From NCBI RefSeq assembly GCF_000285595.1, contig NZ_HE611065.1, positions 185,812 to 249,811 of the forward strand: a stretch of 64,000 bases of DNA, in the 5' to 3' direction. The DNA comes from Kurthia senegalensis (GTDB taxonomy: Bacteria; Bacillota; Bacilli; Bacillales_A; Planococcaceae). Positions 22,470 to 31,585 of this stretch are shown piece by piece. Position 1 is the stretch's first letter. The number at the start of each line of letters is the position of its first letter. Below the pieces are notes generated by a model. That model did no database searches. It was given only the letters and a program-made list of their open reading frames with translations, and was not told the origin of the DNA. A program made the position numbers and the translations under genes.

Positions 22470-22925
22470 CTATAACGCTCCTGAACTAATAACCTCAGCT
22501 GATTCTACAAAATCTAATTTTTTTAGATGTTGCAGCAATTCATCTAATTCAACGTCCATCGCCGTTACATCAAGAGATAACGTGACATTCGCTCTTCCTT
22601 GAATTGGAATCGTTTGATGAATCGTTAACACATTACAGTGCGTTTCCGTCACTGTTGAAAGTAAGCGCGCTAACGTTCCTTTGCGATCTTCCAATTGTAA
22701 AAACACCGTCAAAATGCGTTCTTGTACAATTGAATGGAAGGGGAAAACAGCATCTCGATACTTATAAAAAGCGCTTCGAGATAAATCGACTTCTTTTACA
22801 GCATCCCAAATTGAAGACACTGCTCCAGTTTGTAACAAGTGTTTTGCTTGTAATGTTTTTTGCATGGCATCCGTCAATACATCTTCACGGACTAAAAAGT
22901 AACGTTGATCCGCTACATTTTTCAT
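22470..22925 (-). CDS. pheB: ACT domain-containing protein PheB
   Basis: 151 residues from ATG 22925, preceded by ATAGGGGGG. A frame-extending start at 22943 would place the start within that ribosome site, so I reject it. There is an N-terminal helical region and a C-terminal ACT domain (KGTLARLLSTVTETHCNVL). The B. subtilis homologue sits in obg-pheB-pheA and has been linked to aromatic amino acid metabolism, but its biochemical role is not settled. The coupling with pheA supports a regulatory or ligand-sensing role. Confidence 0.9.
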   Translation of the reverse strand: MKNVADQRYFLVREDVLTDAMQKTLQAKHLLQTGAVSSIWDAVKEVDLSRSAFYKYRDAVFPFHSIVQERILTVFLQLEDRKGTLARLLSTVTETHCNVLTIHQTIPIQGRANVTLSLDVTAMDVELDELLQHLKKLDFVESAEVISSGAL

Positions 22926-22949
22926 GTTTTTCCCCCCTATCACGAATAA

Positions 22950-24236
22950 CTATTCGACGAATTCAAATTCAAATTTTAAGATACGTACGACATCGCCATT
23001 TTCGATTCCATTTTTACGAAGTTCTTCGTCAACACCCATACCGCGCATCTGACGAGAGAAACGACGTACAGACTCTTCACGACTAAAGTCTGTCATCTTG
23101 AATAGACGCTCAATCGTATCTCCACTTAATACGAACGTACCATCTTCATCACGGGAAACGACGAAGTCAGGACCTTTGATTTCATGTTTATACAATACCG
23201 TTGCGTCTGTTTCTTCTTCTACATCATGAAGTAAAAATTCTGGTGTTACATCTAGCAATGTATTTATTTCATACAATACTTCTTGTAAACCTTGACGAGA
23301 AATAGCTGAAATTGGGAATACTTTCACGTCTTCACCAATTTTCGTACGGAATTCTGCTAAATTTTCTTCTGCATTTGGCATATCCATTTTGTTTGCTACA
23401 ACAATTTGAGGACGTTCAGTTAAACGTAAATTGTATTCTTCTAATTCTTTATTGATTGTTAAGTAGTCTTCGTAAGGATCGCGACCTTCCATACCACTCA
23501 TATCAATAACGTGCACGATAACACGTGTACGCTCGATATGACGTAAGAATTGGTGACCTAAACCGACACCTTGTGCAGCCCCTTCAATTAGACCCGGTAA
23601 ATCTGCCATTGCGAATGATTTACCTTCATCTACTTGAACCATTCCTAAATTTGGAACAATTGTTGTGAAGTGGTAAGCACCAATCTTCGGTTTTGCAGAT
23701 GATACGACTGATAATAATGTAGATTTCCCTACACTTGGAAAACCAACTAAACCAACATCTGCTAAAACTTTCAATTCTAATATAACATCTAGCTCTTGTC
23801 CTGGCTCGCCTTTTTCAGATAATTCTGGCGCTGGGTTCGCAGGAGTTGCGAAACGAGAGTTACCGCGACCTCCACGACCTCCTCTAGCAATAATTGCTTC
23901 TTGGCCATTTTCAACTAAATCGGCAATAACACGACCTGTTTCAGCATCCGTTACGACCGTACCTGGTGGTACTGGCACAACGTATGGTTTTGCACCGCGA
24001 CCGTGCGCGTTTTTGCTCATACCATTTTCACCTGATTGGGCTTTGAAGTGACGTTTGAAACGGAAATCCATTAACGTACGAAGACCTTCGTCTACTTTAA
24101 AGACTAGGTCGCCACCTTTACCACCATCACCGCCGGCTGGTCCACCGTTCGGAATAAATTTTTCACGACGGAAAGCAACCATACCATCACCGCCGTCGCC
24201 ACCTTTGACGTATACTTTTACGTGGTCAACAAACAT
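22950..24236 (-). CDS. obgE: GTPase ObgE/CgtA
   Basis: Essential ribosome-associated GTPase for 50S maturation, also linked to stress and sporulation in Bacillus. It has 428 residues. The glycine-rich Obg fold spans about 1-158 ([22 protein letters not shown]). The G domain has GFPSVGKST (G1), DLPGLIEG (G3) and NKMD (G4). The C-terminal OCT domain spans about 350-428. It follows spo0B by 3 bp, the conserved spo0B-obg operon. Confidence 0.98.
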   Translation of the reverse strand: MFVDHVKVYVKGGDGGDGMVAFRREKFIPNGGPAGGDGGKGGDLVFKVDEGLRTLMDFRFKRHFKAQSGENGMSKNAHGRGAKPYVVPVPPGTVVTDAETGRVIADLVENGQEAIIARGGRGGRGNSRFATPANPAPELSEKGEPGQELDVILELKVLADVGLVGFPSVGKSTLLSVVSSAKPKIGAYHFTTIVPNLGMVQVDEGKSFAMADLPGLIEGAAQGVGLGHQFLRHIERTRVIVHVIDMSGMEGRDPYEDYLTINKELEEYNLRLTERPQIVVANKMDMPNAEENLAEFRTKIGEDVKVFPISAISRQGLQEVLYEINTLLDVTPEFLLHDVEEETDATVLYKHEIKGPDFVVSRDEDGTFVLSGDTIERLFKMTDFSREESVRRFSRQMRGMGVDEELRKNGIENGDVVRILKFEFEFVE

Positions 24237-24239
24237 TGT

Positions 24240-24773
24240 TTAAATTCCCTCCTTATGGGCATAAATACAATAATGCCAATTACTTTGAGAAAATGATTCA
24301 TCTTCCAAAAGTAACTCTGCATTTGTCAGCTCTAAATTCGGAGTCGCTGACGAACTCCCTTCATAATCAAACGTAATTTCAAAATCTGTTTTACTTGAAA
24401 AAACATTTAACGAAAGTCGTTGTTCTACTAACGGATCAATACCTTCTACAATTTGTTGAACGCTTTGTTCCAACAAATGTTCCAGAGGCTCGTCCCATTC
24501 TAGTTTTGCTACATCCTCAATCGTACATGTCACGCTTACTTGAAGCGCTGGATAACGCCAGGCAACTGTATGGAGCCATTCAGTTGTCTGTGGAATACAT
24601 AATCTATTTATATTAAAAAAGTTTTGAGAATGAGTCGCCATTTTTTGGACAGCTTCCTCAACGTCTTCAATTCGATTTAAATCTAAATTTATTTTGACAA
24701 GTTGTAGCTGGTTCATCATATCGTGATGCATGAACCGCAACACCTCATTAACCGTTATTCGTCGTTCTGTCAC
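24240..24773 (-). CDS. spo0B: Sporulation initiation phosphotransferase Spo0B
   Basis: Relays phosphate from Spo0F to Spo0A. It has 177 residues. The helical-hairpin dimerisation region contains the phospho-accepting His17 in the HHDMMNQLQLVKINLDLN segment, corresponding to the RHDWLNKLQL box of B. subtilis. The C-terminal half is a degenerate ATPase-like fold without nucleotide motifs, which is normal for Spo0B. The location upstream of obg confirms identity. Its presence shows a phosphorelay heritage, not proof that the strain sporulates. Confidence 0.93.
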   Translation of the reverse strand: MTERRITVNEVLRFMHHDMMNQLQLVKINLDLNRIEDVEEAVQKMATHSQNFFNINRLCIPQTTEWLHTVAWRYPALQVSVTCTIEDVAKLEWDEPLEHLLEQSVQQIVEGIDPLVEQRLSLNVFSSKTDFEITFDYEGSSSATPNLELTNAELLLEDESFSQSNWHYCIYAHKEGI

Positions 24774-24877
24774 AACTACACGCTCCTTTTGATGAGATGT
24801 TCATAACTATTAGTATACCAATTTTCTTTCATTTATGCGTTATGAAATGTATTGCATTGAATTTATTTTATTTCAAT

Positions 24878-24956
24878 AAAAAAAGAACGACTCTGCGAAT
24901 TTCGCGAGAGCCGATTTCTTTCACAAAAAAAGGACTGCAACTCGTGCAGTCCTTTT
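24878..24956 (-). terminator. Terminator region after rpmA
   Basis: A strong hairpin AAAAAGGACTGCA..TGCAGTCCTTTT at 24925-24956 follows rpmA directly. A second, imperfect hairpin (CTCTCGCGAA...TTCGCAGAG) with an adjacent U-run lies at 24878-24917 and may act as back-up. Confidence 0.8.
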
Positions 24957-24965
24957 GCTCTTAAA

Positions 24966-25262
24966 TTAAGCTTCTTGAGCTACAGGATAAACGCTAACTT
25001 TCTTTTTATCGCGGCCAAGACGTTCGAATTTTACGACGCCATTAACTTTTGCGAATAAAGTATCGTCACCACCGCGACCAACGTTTTCACCAGGATAGAT
25101 TTTAGTACCGCGTTGACGGTAAATAATCATACCAGCTTTAGCGAATTGACCATCAGCACGTTTAGCGCCTAAGCGTTTTGACTGAGAGTCACGACCGTTT
25201 TTAGTAGAACCTACACCTTTTTTAGATGAGAAGAACTGTAAATCTAAAGATACTAGTAACAT
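24966..25262 (-). CDS. rpmA: Large ribosomal subunit protein bL27, with Prp-cleaved N-terminus
   Basis: 98 residues from ATG 25262 (AGGAGGT seven bases upstream; a GTG at 25271 is inside that site). The protein begins [20 protein letters not shown]. The LQFF|S step matches the Firmicutes N-terminal extension that is removed by the cysteine protease Prp to expose the functional SKKG... N-terminus near the peptidyl-transferase centre. Prp is encoded immediately upstream. The remainder ([16 protein letters not shown]) is standard bL27. Confidence 0.97.
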   Translation of the reverse strand: MLLVSLDLQFFSSKKGVGSTKNGRDSQSKRLGAKRADGQFAKAGMIIYRQRGTKIYPGENVGRGGDDTLFAKVNGVVKFERLGRDKKKVSVYPVAQEA

Positions 25263-25274
25263 ATGTTCCACCTC

Positions 25275-25616
25275 CTAAACCATCTTATATTTTAATTCGA
25301 TAAATTCTCCGTAACTAGCAACCATCGTATACACTTGAGTTACCATCGTTTGAAGAATAATTTGCAGTTTTGCATCGGTTTCAGAATCAAGATCGGAAGG
25401 ATCAATAACGACAGATAAAAATCCGCCTTCTTCACCTTGCTCGATTCCGGGTGTGATTTGTAAGATTGAGTTGATTGCATTGACCGTACCAAAGGCAATG
25501 GCAGATGCACCAGCGCAAACTAAATCTCTACCAGGATCGCCTGAATAGGCATGACCTGAAATTTCAAAGCCATATGACTTGCGATCTTCAGTGGACTGAA
25601 TTTCTACAGTAATCAT
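25275..25616 (-). CDS. prp: Ribosomal-processing cysteine protease Prp (YsxB)
   Basis: 113 residues from ATG 25616 (GAGGTGAT upstream; the longer frame to 25655 overlaps the rplU end and is unlikely). The Prp family is a small dimeric cysteine protease that trims the bL27 extension. The catalytic His (ISGHAYSG, about residue 22) and Cys (DLVCAGAS, about residue 34) are both present. It sits between rplU and rpmA, the invariant Firmicutes arrangement, 12 bp before rpmA. Confidence 0.94.
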   Translation of the reverse strand: MITVEIQSTEDRKSYGFEISGHAYSGDPGRDLVCAGASAIAFGTVNAINSILQITPGIEQGEEGGFLSVVIDPSDLDSETDAKLQIILQTMVTQVYTMVASYGEFIELKYKMV

Positions 25617-25632
25617 AATATCACCTCGTAAA

Positions 25633-25941
25633 TTAAGCGTTGATAGCTTCAACAACTAATTTAGTGTATGGTTGACGGTGACCTTGTTTACGACGATAGT
25701 TCTTTTTAGCTTTAAGTTTGAAAATTGTCACTTTCTTTTGACGACCTTGTTTTTCAACTTTAGCTGTAACAGTAGCGCCTTCCACGAATGGAGCACCAAC
25801 TTTAACAGCTTCACCACCAACGAAAAGAACTTTGTCGAAAGTTACCACTTCACCAGCTTCAGCGTTGATTTTTTCAACGTAGATTTCTTGGCCAGCTTCA
25901 ACTTTGATTTGTTTACCACCAGTTTCGATAATTGCGTACAT
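25633..25941 (-). CDS. rplU: Large ribosomal subunit protein bL21
   Basis: 102 residues, normal length. It starts [18 protein letters not shown] and ends with the conserved [16 protein letters not shown] segment that contacts 23S rRNA. It is the first gene of rplU-prp-rpmA, behind an L21-type leader and a good promoter. Confidence 0.98.
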   Translation of the reverse strand: MYAIIETGGKQIKVEAGQEIYVEKINAEAGEVVTFDKVLFVGGEAVKVGAPFVEGATVTAKVEKQGRQKKVTIFKLKAKKNYRRKQGHRQPYTKLVVEAINA

Positions 25942-25944
25942 AAC

Positions 25945-26048
25945 TGCACCTCCTTAATAGACTCAGACTCGCCTTCAAGCTAGTGGTTCTTCGAAAAAAA
26001 CACTTTAAAACTAGTTCAGAGCGGTTGTAGCACGGGTGCTACATAACG
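25945..26048 (-). promoter_or_regulatory. L21 leader RNA (autoregulatory 5' region of rplU)
   Basis: Between the promoter and rplU the minus strand contains a GTAGCACCCGTGCTAC hairpin, then a longer CTAGTTTTAAAGTG...CACTAG stem. This organisation matches the L21 leader of Firmicutes, thought to bind bL21 and feed back on the operon. The match is structural by eye; no covariance model was run. Confidence 0.75.
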
Positions 26049-26054
26049 TTACAA

Positions 26055-26083
26055 ATCATATCATACGAGCATTAGAGCGTCAA
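26055..26083 (-). promoter_or_regulatory. Sigma-A-type promoter of rplU-prp-rpmA
   Basis: TTGACG (26083-26078), exactly 17 bases, TATGAT (26060-26055) on the minus strand, directly upstream of the L21 leader. Confidence 0.82.
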
Positions 26084-26133
26084 GAATAATTGCAAAATAA
26101 CTTTAGTTGCAAAATATTCTCATAATTCTAATG

Positions 26134-26176
26134 AAAAAAATCGTTTTCAAAAACGATAAAGTTCTTGAAAACGATT
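26134..26176 (-). terminator. Terminator after minD
   Basis: AATCGTTTTCAAGAAC...TTGAAAACGATT followed by a U-run on the minus strand, just past the minD stop. Confidence 0.85.
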
Positions 26177-26179
26177 CTT

Positions 26180-26977
26180 TTACTTTTTAAACATTGATTT
26201 CAATTTAGAGAAGAAACTAGGTTTTTCTCTTTCTAGCGTCATCAATGGAACAGATTCACCTAACACACGTCGTACGATATTACGATACGCTTTCGAAGCA
26301 ATACTCGTTGGGTCCATGACAATAGGTTCTCCTTTATTAGAAGAACTAATGACATGTTCGTCATCCGGAATAATCCCTAATAGTTCAATCGACAAATGCG
26401 TCGTAATTTCGTTAACATCTAATGTTTCACCACGGTCCATCATATCTGGACGTATACGGTTAATAATCAATTTAGGTGGTTCAATACTTTCTTGCTCTAA
26501 CAAACCAATGATACGGTCAGCATCGCGCACCGCTGAAATTTCTGGAGTCGTCACGACAATCGCACGGTCTGCACCTGCTACTGCGTTTTTATACCCTTGT
26601 TCAATCCCTGCTGGGCAGTCGATTAAAATAAAATCGAACTCCTCTTTTAAGTCTTCAATCAAAACTTTCATCTGTTGCGGTGTCACTGCTGTTTTATCGG
26701 AAGTCTGTGCTGCTGGCAATAGGAATAATAGTTCATCAAAGCGTTTGTCTTTCACGAGTGCCTGATGCACTTTACAGCGTCCTTCAACGACGTCTACTAA
26801 ATCGTAAATAATTCGGTTTTCTAAACCTAAAATAACATCTAGGTTACGTAAACCGATATCTGTATCGACTAAGCACACTTTTTTTCCTTGAAGTGCCAAT
26901 GCAGTACCTAAATTTGCAGAAGTTGTTGTTTTACCAACTCCTCCTTTACCAGAAGTGATTACAATAGCTTCCCCCAC
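26180..26977 (-). CDS. minD: Septum-site determining ATPase MinD
   Basis: Membrane-associated ParA/MinD ATPase that recruits MinC and restricts Z-ring assembly at poles. It has 265 residues. The deviant Walker A is GKGGVGKTT (about 10-18), Walker B is ILIDCPAGI, and a C-terminal amphipathic membrane-targeting helix is FFSKLKSMFKK. It is one base after minC, in the mreBCD-minCD operon order of Bacillus. Confidence 0.98.
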   Translation of the reverse strand: MGEAIVITSGKGGVGKTTTSANLGTALALQGKKVCLVDTDIGLRNLDVILGLENRIIYDLVDVVEGRCKVHQALVKDKRFDELLFLLPAAQTSDKTAVTPQQMKVLIEDLKEEFDFILIDCPAGIEQGYKNAVAGADRAIVVTTPEISAVRDADRIIGLLEQESIEPPKLIINRIRPDMMDRGETLDVNEITTHLSIELLGIIPDDEHVISSSNKGEPIVMDPTSIASKAYRNIVRRVLGESVPLMTLEREKPSFFSKLKSMFKK

Positions 26978-26978
26978 A

Positions 26979-27665
26979 TTAGCTTCCTCCTTTTATCGTT
27001 GCCAAATTCGGTCTAATACTTCGTAAGTTTTGTAGGCGATCGATTACAATATGTCCATTATCATGTAAATAAGCACATTCCATTTCTGGTCTTTCAGAAA
27101 GGATTGTCGTTTCATTCGTCATGATTTCAAGTACATCATCAATCATTAAATGCGTTGCTTCCAACCAAGATGCGATAATAACAGCTTCTCGATTGCCACC
27201 TTTACCGGCTTGAACAACACCTTTAACACGTCCTAACACATAAATACTTCCCGTAGCTTCAACTTTCCCATTTGGGTTAATATCACCTATGATGACAACG
27301 TCACCTTCTATTTTCAGTACTTGTCCTGAACGGACAATACCGATATATGTAGAAGATTGATGTTTCAACACACGTTGATTACTTTCCTCAACTGTTAAAA
27401 CATCGCTCTTGATTTTTGAAACGGTTACTTGTTGAGTTTCTTCTACAACACTCAACAATTTCTTTAATTTTTCGTGTGTACAATAGCGATTTCCTAAATG
27501 AATTTGGATATCTAAATGATCTGCTTCTTTATGCTGCGGAACTACTTTTGTTGACTGCAAAGCCTCTAGCAAATCTTCATAACCACATTGGTCATCCAAT
27601 TTCAATACGAGGCCTTCTTTTGTCCCTTTGATTGTCACTAGTTGCTTCGTTGCCAAACTATACAC
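26979..27665 (-). CDS. minC: Septum-site determining protein MinC
   Basis: FtsZ-assembly inhibitor. It has 228 residues. The N-terminal FtsZ-interacting domain is followed by the C-terminal beta-helix MinD-binding domain, which starts near YIGIVRSGQVLKIEGDVVIIGDINPNG in pieces and includes GKVEATGSIYVLGRVKG. The gene is directly upstream of minD and downstream of mreD. Confidence 0.96.
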   Translation of the reverse strand: MYSLATKQLVTIKGTKEGLVLKLDDQCGYEDLLEALQSTKVVPQHKEADHLDIQIHLGNRYCTHEKLKKLLSVVEETQQVTVSKIKSDVLTVEESNQRVLKHQSSTYIGIVRSGQVLKIEGDVVIIGDINPNGKVEATGSIYVLGRVKGVVQAGKGGNREAVIIASWLEATHLMIDDVLEIMTNETTILSERPEMECAYLHDNGHIVIDRLQNLRSIRPNLATIKGGS

Positions 27666-27677
27666 CTCATTTTCAGA

Positions 27678-28208
27678 TTATAAAATCGATCTGTTCGCTT
27701 TTTCGAATGAACGGTATTCAAATAAATATTTAAACACCCAGCCTAGCAATACAACGAAAATGACATTCGCAATCATCGTTGGTAGTAAGCGTGTATTTAA
27801 AAATTCAGTGAATGTAACATCCGTAATAACTCCGATAAGTACAAAGAAGCTATACATAACAACTTCTAATACCGCAATTAAGAGTAGCGCTACTGTCGAA
27901 GTAACAACTAGATGTTGGTGTATATATTTTACAGTAGAACCAGCAATAAAACAAATTACAGGGTATAAAACCGTATAGAGACCAATAATATCGATGTAAA
28001 TAATGTCATTTAACAATCCGAAAATCAATCCATAAATCATCGCTTTTTTACGATCGTAATAAATGGCAAAGAAAATCAAAAATAAAATTAAAAAACGTGG
28101 CACTAAGTAAATAACTTGATTTTGCATCTCAATAGGTGAAAAAAGAGAAAATGTTGTTTCAGCAAAGAATAAAGCAATCGCAACGATTGGTATGAGGAAA
28201 CGCGTCAT
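27678..28208 (-). CDS. mreD: Rod shape-determining protein MreD
   Basis: 176 residues with about five hydrophobic membrane segments and little soluble sequence, as expected for MreD. It forms the elongasome with MreB, MreC, RodA and PBP2. Its ATG directly abuts the mreC stop. Function rests on family hydropathy and on position between mreC and minC. Confidence 0.93.
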   Translation of the reverse strand: MTRFLIPIVAIALFFAETTFSLFSPIEMQNQVIYLVPRFLILFLIFFAIYYDRKKAMIYGLIFGLLNDIIYIDIIGLYTVLYPVICFIAGSTVKYIHQHLVVTSTVALLLIAVLEVVMYSFFVLIGVITDVTFTEFLNTRLLPTMIANVIFVVLLGWVFKYLFEYRSFEKANRSIL

Positions 28209-29102
28209 CTATTTTTCATCTCCTACTGTCTTATTCGTAGAGGCGCCGTCTGAGCCATCAACCGAAACTGAGCTACGTTTTGCAATGATGACATGATCTA
28301 GCATCGTAAAGTCCGCAGCTGGTTTAATGTAAGCAGATTTCGTCAAACCGTAGTCATCCGTTTCTACTTTTGTTACTTCCCCGATTAAAATACCTTTAGG
28401 GAAAATGCCACCTAAACCAGAAGTCGTTACTTTATCCCCTTTTTTAACAGACAGTTCAGAATCAATACGTTTCATAATAAGTAAACCGTTTTTACGATCG
28501 TATCCTTCGATTAAGCCATTCGTTTCTTTTTCTTATTTGCAATAGTCGCAGACACACGGTAGTTCGTATTATTCGTCGATAATAACTCTACTTCAGCTGT
28601 TTTTGGTGTCGTTTGCACAATTTTCCCTACTAAGCCTTGCGCTGTCAATACGGCCATATTCACTTTCACACCATCATTTGAGCCTTGATTTAAAATCAGC
28701 TTTTCTTCCCATTGATCTGGGTTTCGCGCAATAACATTCGCTTGAATCGGGTCATATTTACGTAAGTCATCTTTTTTCTTCACAAGTTTTAACAAACGTT
28801 CATTTTCCACATTCAGTTCAGTTACTTCTGCTTTCAACGTACCGAATTCCTCTAAACGTTCTTTTAAACGTTTATTTTCTTCATACGTATTCACCATGGC
28901 ATCAATATCTTTAATAAATCCCGTAACATAGTTCGTTGGCTTTGCAACAATAGATTGTGCAAAACCAACGGTATCTTTCACGATTTTTTTCTGGTAAAGA
29001 TGTTTTTTGTCGATCACTTAAGGATAAACTGATTAATGCCACGACTACGACGAAACCGATAATTAGAAAAATAAATTTTTTTCTGTTCATAAATTGTGGC
29101 AT
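28209..29102 (-). pseudogene. mreC: Rod shape-determining protein MreC, two compensating frameshifts as sequenced
   Basis: Bitopic elongasome protein. The start at 29102 has AGGAGG eight bases upstream. An N-terminal transmembrane helix (FIFLIIGFVVVVALISL), a coiled coil (about 70-110) and beta-domains follow. Near 28984-28990 an A-run has seven bases where six are needed. Near 28530 an A-run is one short. Correcting both gives one 297-residue protein, close to the usual length. mreC is normally essential in rods and mreB and mreD flanking it are intact, so I believe the gene is functional and the breaks are sequence errors. Confidence 0.88.
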
Positions 29103-29114
29103 TGCTTAAGCCTC

Positions 29115-30134
29115 CTATTTTGTAGAGTTGCTTTTCACTAGGTCGATATTGTCTAATGCCATACCCGTACCCATAGCTACGCAGTCTAACGGTGTTTCAG
29201 CAATAAATACAGGCATATTTGTTTCATCACTAATTACTTTATCTAAGTTCTTAAGTAATGCACCACCGCCTGTAAGCACGATTCCGCGTTCCATAACGTC
29301 TGCAGAAAGTTCTGGAGGAGTTTGTTCTAATGTTTTCTTAACACCTGCAATGATTGCAAGGATTGATTCACGTAAAGCTTCTACAACTTCAACTGAAGAA
29401 ATTTCAATTGTTTTTGGTAAACCTGTTACTAAATCACGACCGCGGATTTCCATTTTTTCTTCTGGAGATCCTTCTGTAGAAGCAGAACCGATTTCCATTT
29501 TAATCGCTTCTGCAGTACGTTCACCGATTGTTAAGTTATATTGTTTGCGGATATATGAAATGATTGCGTGGTCCATTGCATCACCTGCTACGCGTACAGA
29601 TTCACTCGTAACGATACCGCCTAATGAAATGACAGCGACTTCTGTCGTACCGCCACCTATATCAACGACCATAGAGCCAGTTGGTTCCCAAACTGGTAAA
29701 TTTGCGCCGATTGCTGCTGCAAATGGTTCTTCGATTGTGAACGCATCTTTTGCACCTGCTTGACGAGCTGCATCAATTACTGCACGTTTCTCAACTGAAG
29801 TAATACCGTATGGTACACAAATCATAACGTTTGGTTTTTTAAAGTTACTACCAGAAGCTTTCATTGCCTCTTTTAAATAATAACTAATCATCGTTGTTGT
29901 AATATCAAAATCTGCAATTACGCCATCTTTCATTGGACGAATTGCTACGATTGATCCTGGTGTACGACCAATCATATTTTTAGCGTCATTACCGACTGCT
30001 ACAATGCTACCTGTTTGTGTATTTTTTGCTACTACTGAAGGTTCTCGTAAAACGATCCCCTTCCCTTTAATAAATACCAATGTATTCGCTGTGCCGAGGT
30101 CAATACCGACATCTTTCCCGCCTAATCCAAACAC
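29115..30134 (-). CDS. mreB: Rod shape-determining actin homologue MreB
   Basis: Actin-like filament protein that organises lateral wall synthesis. It has 339 residues. The start is GTG at 30134 with AAAGGAAGAG upstream. Actin-family phosphate-1 ([10 protein letters not shown]), phosphate-2 ([10 protein letters not shown]) and adenosine (LTGGGALL) motifs are all present. It is the first gene of mreBCD-minCD. Confidence 0.98.
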   Translation of the reverse strand: MFGLGGKDVGIDLGTANTLVFIKGKGIVLREPSVVAKNTQTGSIVAVGNDAKNMIGRTPGSIVAIRPMKDGVIADFDITTTMISYYLKEAMKASGSNFKKPNVMICVPYGITSVEKRAVIDAARQAGAKDAFTIEEPFAAAIGANLPVWEPTGSMVVDIGGGTTEVAVISLGGIVTSESVRVAGDAMDHAIISYIRKQYNLTIGERTAEAIKMEIGSASTEGSPEEKMEIRGRDLVTGLPKTIEISSVEVVEALRESILAIIAGVKKTLEQTPPELSADVMERGIVLTGGGALLKNLDKVISDETNMPVFIAETPLDCVAMGTGMALDNIDLVKSNSTK

Positions 30135-30197
30135 TATTTGCTCTTCCTTTCTCTGAAGCTGTTACTTTTAACTAGCTGTCTTAAAATCATACGTTTC

Positions 30198-30203
30198 ATT
30201 ATA
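30198..30203 (-). promoter_or_regulatory. Candidate -10 element for mreB
   Basis: Perfect TATAAT on the minus strand, 64 bp before the mreB start. The -35 at the right spacing (TGTAAA) is weak. Confidence 0.4.
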
Positions 30204-30230
30204 ACGAAAAAACTTAGAAATTTACAGTAC

Positions 30231-30902
30231 TTACATAAAACCTTTCTCTTTTAAACTAATAAATTGCTCGTCACCAATAATGACGTGATCTAAAAGTTCA
30301 ATTCCGAGTATATGTCCGGCCTTTTTGATTCGTTTCGTAACCTCAATATCTTCGGGACTCGGTGAAGGGTTGCCAGATGGATGATTATGCGCACAAATGA
30401 TAGAAGCTGTTGAACGTTTGACCGCCTCTCGAAAAATTTCACGAGGGTGGACAATACTAGCCGTCAAACTCCCGATGAAAACCGTTTGTCTATGAATAAT
30501 TTGATTTTTAACATTCAAATACAGGACGACGAAATGTTCTTGCTTTAACGACGATAAATCACTCATTAAAAAATCGGCTGCATCTTCTGGTGACCGGATC
30601 GTCGTCAAATTTTGCACTTGTCGATCGTATACACGTCGACCAAATTCAAGTGCGGCAAGCAGTTCAATTGCCTTTACTTTCCCAATACCATTTACTTGCG
30701 TGAGTTCTTCGATCACAGCATCTTTTATCTCTGTAACGTGAGAAAACTTGTTTAACAATTGCGAAGCTAACTGCGTAGCAGACTGCTCTTTGACACCAGT
30801 TCGCAAAAGAATCGCCAGTAATTCTTGATTGCTCAGTTGACGCGCTCCTACTTGGCACAATCTCTCCCTCGGTTGCTCTAAAGCTTGAATCGATTGCATC
30901 AT
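30231..30902 (-). CDS. radC: RadC/MPN (JAB-domain) protein
   Basis: 223 residues. There is an N-terminal helix-hairpin-helix region (VNGIGKVKAIELLAA) and a JAB/MPN domain with the metal motif HNHPSGNPSPSPED. The historical DNA-repair label is not well supported; RadC family function remains unclear. It sits upstream of mreB, as in other Bacillales. Confidence 0.94.
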   Translation of the reverse strand: MMQSIQALEQPRERLCQVGARQLSNQELLAILLRTGVKEQSATQLASQLLNKFSHVTEIKDAVIEELTQVNGIGKVKAIELLAALEFGRRVYDRQVQNLTTIRSPEDAADFLMSDLSSLKQEHFVVLYLNVKNQIIHRQTVFIGSLTASIVHPREIFREAVKRSTASIICAHNHPSGNPSPSPEDIEVTKRIKKAGHILGIELLDHVIIGDEQFISLKEKGFM

Positions 30903-31050
30903 CGTAGAACCACCTTCTGTCCTAGCATTTTACGCAAATACTTTTCGGTATGTTTTACAACACCATATAAATCGTGAACGCCATCAATCATAATGAATGA
31001 GGATGATTCTTCAATTATATTATAACTAAAATTCAACGAAAAAGGTTTCC

Positions 31051-31380
31051 TTACATTAATATATTTTGCAATATTTTTTCTTTATTTCCTATACGGAAAT
31101 ATAATTCTAATGTTTCAATTTTTTTATAGTACCAAATAGCGAGGAACACTCGAACGAATAGACCTTTGGGCTTACACACAGTTTTAGACGTAATCGAAAT
31201 ACCTATATTGTGCTTTTCATGCCTTGGCATTAATTGGACGAGTTGGTGAATCGCATCGTTAAATTTTTCATTTGGCCATAAATCTAAAAAGGCAATTTGC
31301 CCATGAATACGTTCATATTTCGATGTAATCCTCTCTATAACTGTCGTACTAAAAAGTTGTGGATTAATTAAATAAATCAT
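31051..31380 (-). CDS. Hypothetical protein
   Basis: 109 residues from ATG 31380 with GGAGGG upstream. A GTG two codons earlier is less well placed. I do not recognise a family: no signal peptide, no clear membrane helix, and a basic C-terminus. It occupies the place where maf often precedes radC in Bacillus. It is preceded by the terminator of the pilN/pilO-like unit, so it may be transcribed with radC. Confidence 0.55.
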   Translation of the reverse strand: MIYLINPQLFSTTVIERITSKYERIHGQIAFLDLWPNEKFNDAIHQLVQLMPRHEKHNIGISITSKTVCKPKGLFVRVFLAIWYYKKIETLELYFRIGNKEKILQNILM

Positions 31381-31526
31381 AAACACCCTCCTTTCCTCTA
31401 TACTACAAATTGTCTATCATTCCAACAAACAGCCCAAAAAAGACGTTCTCTACGAAAAACAGCGCAAAAAACAATATTCATTCTAAAAGAACGCGTATTT
31501 ATGCCAATTACGTCATTTATGCCACG

Positions 31527-31563
31527 AAAAAAAGGAGTATGCGTTAAAACACATACTCCTTTT
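31527..31563 (-). terminator. Terminator after the PilO-like gene
   Basis: AAAAGGAGTATG...CATACTCCTTTT hairpin with a U-run on the minus strand, 23 bp past the stop. Confidence 0.88.
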
Positions 31564-31585
31564 ACTACATGCATAACGACACGTC

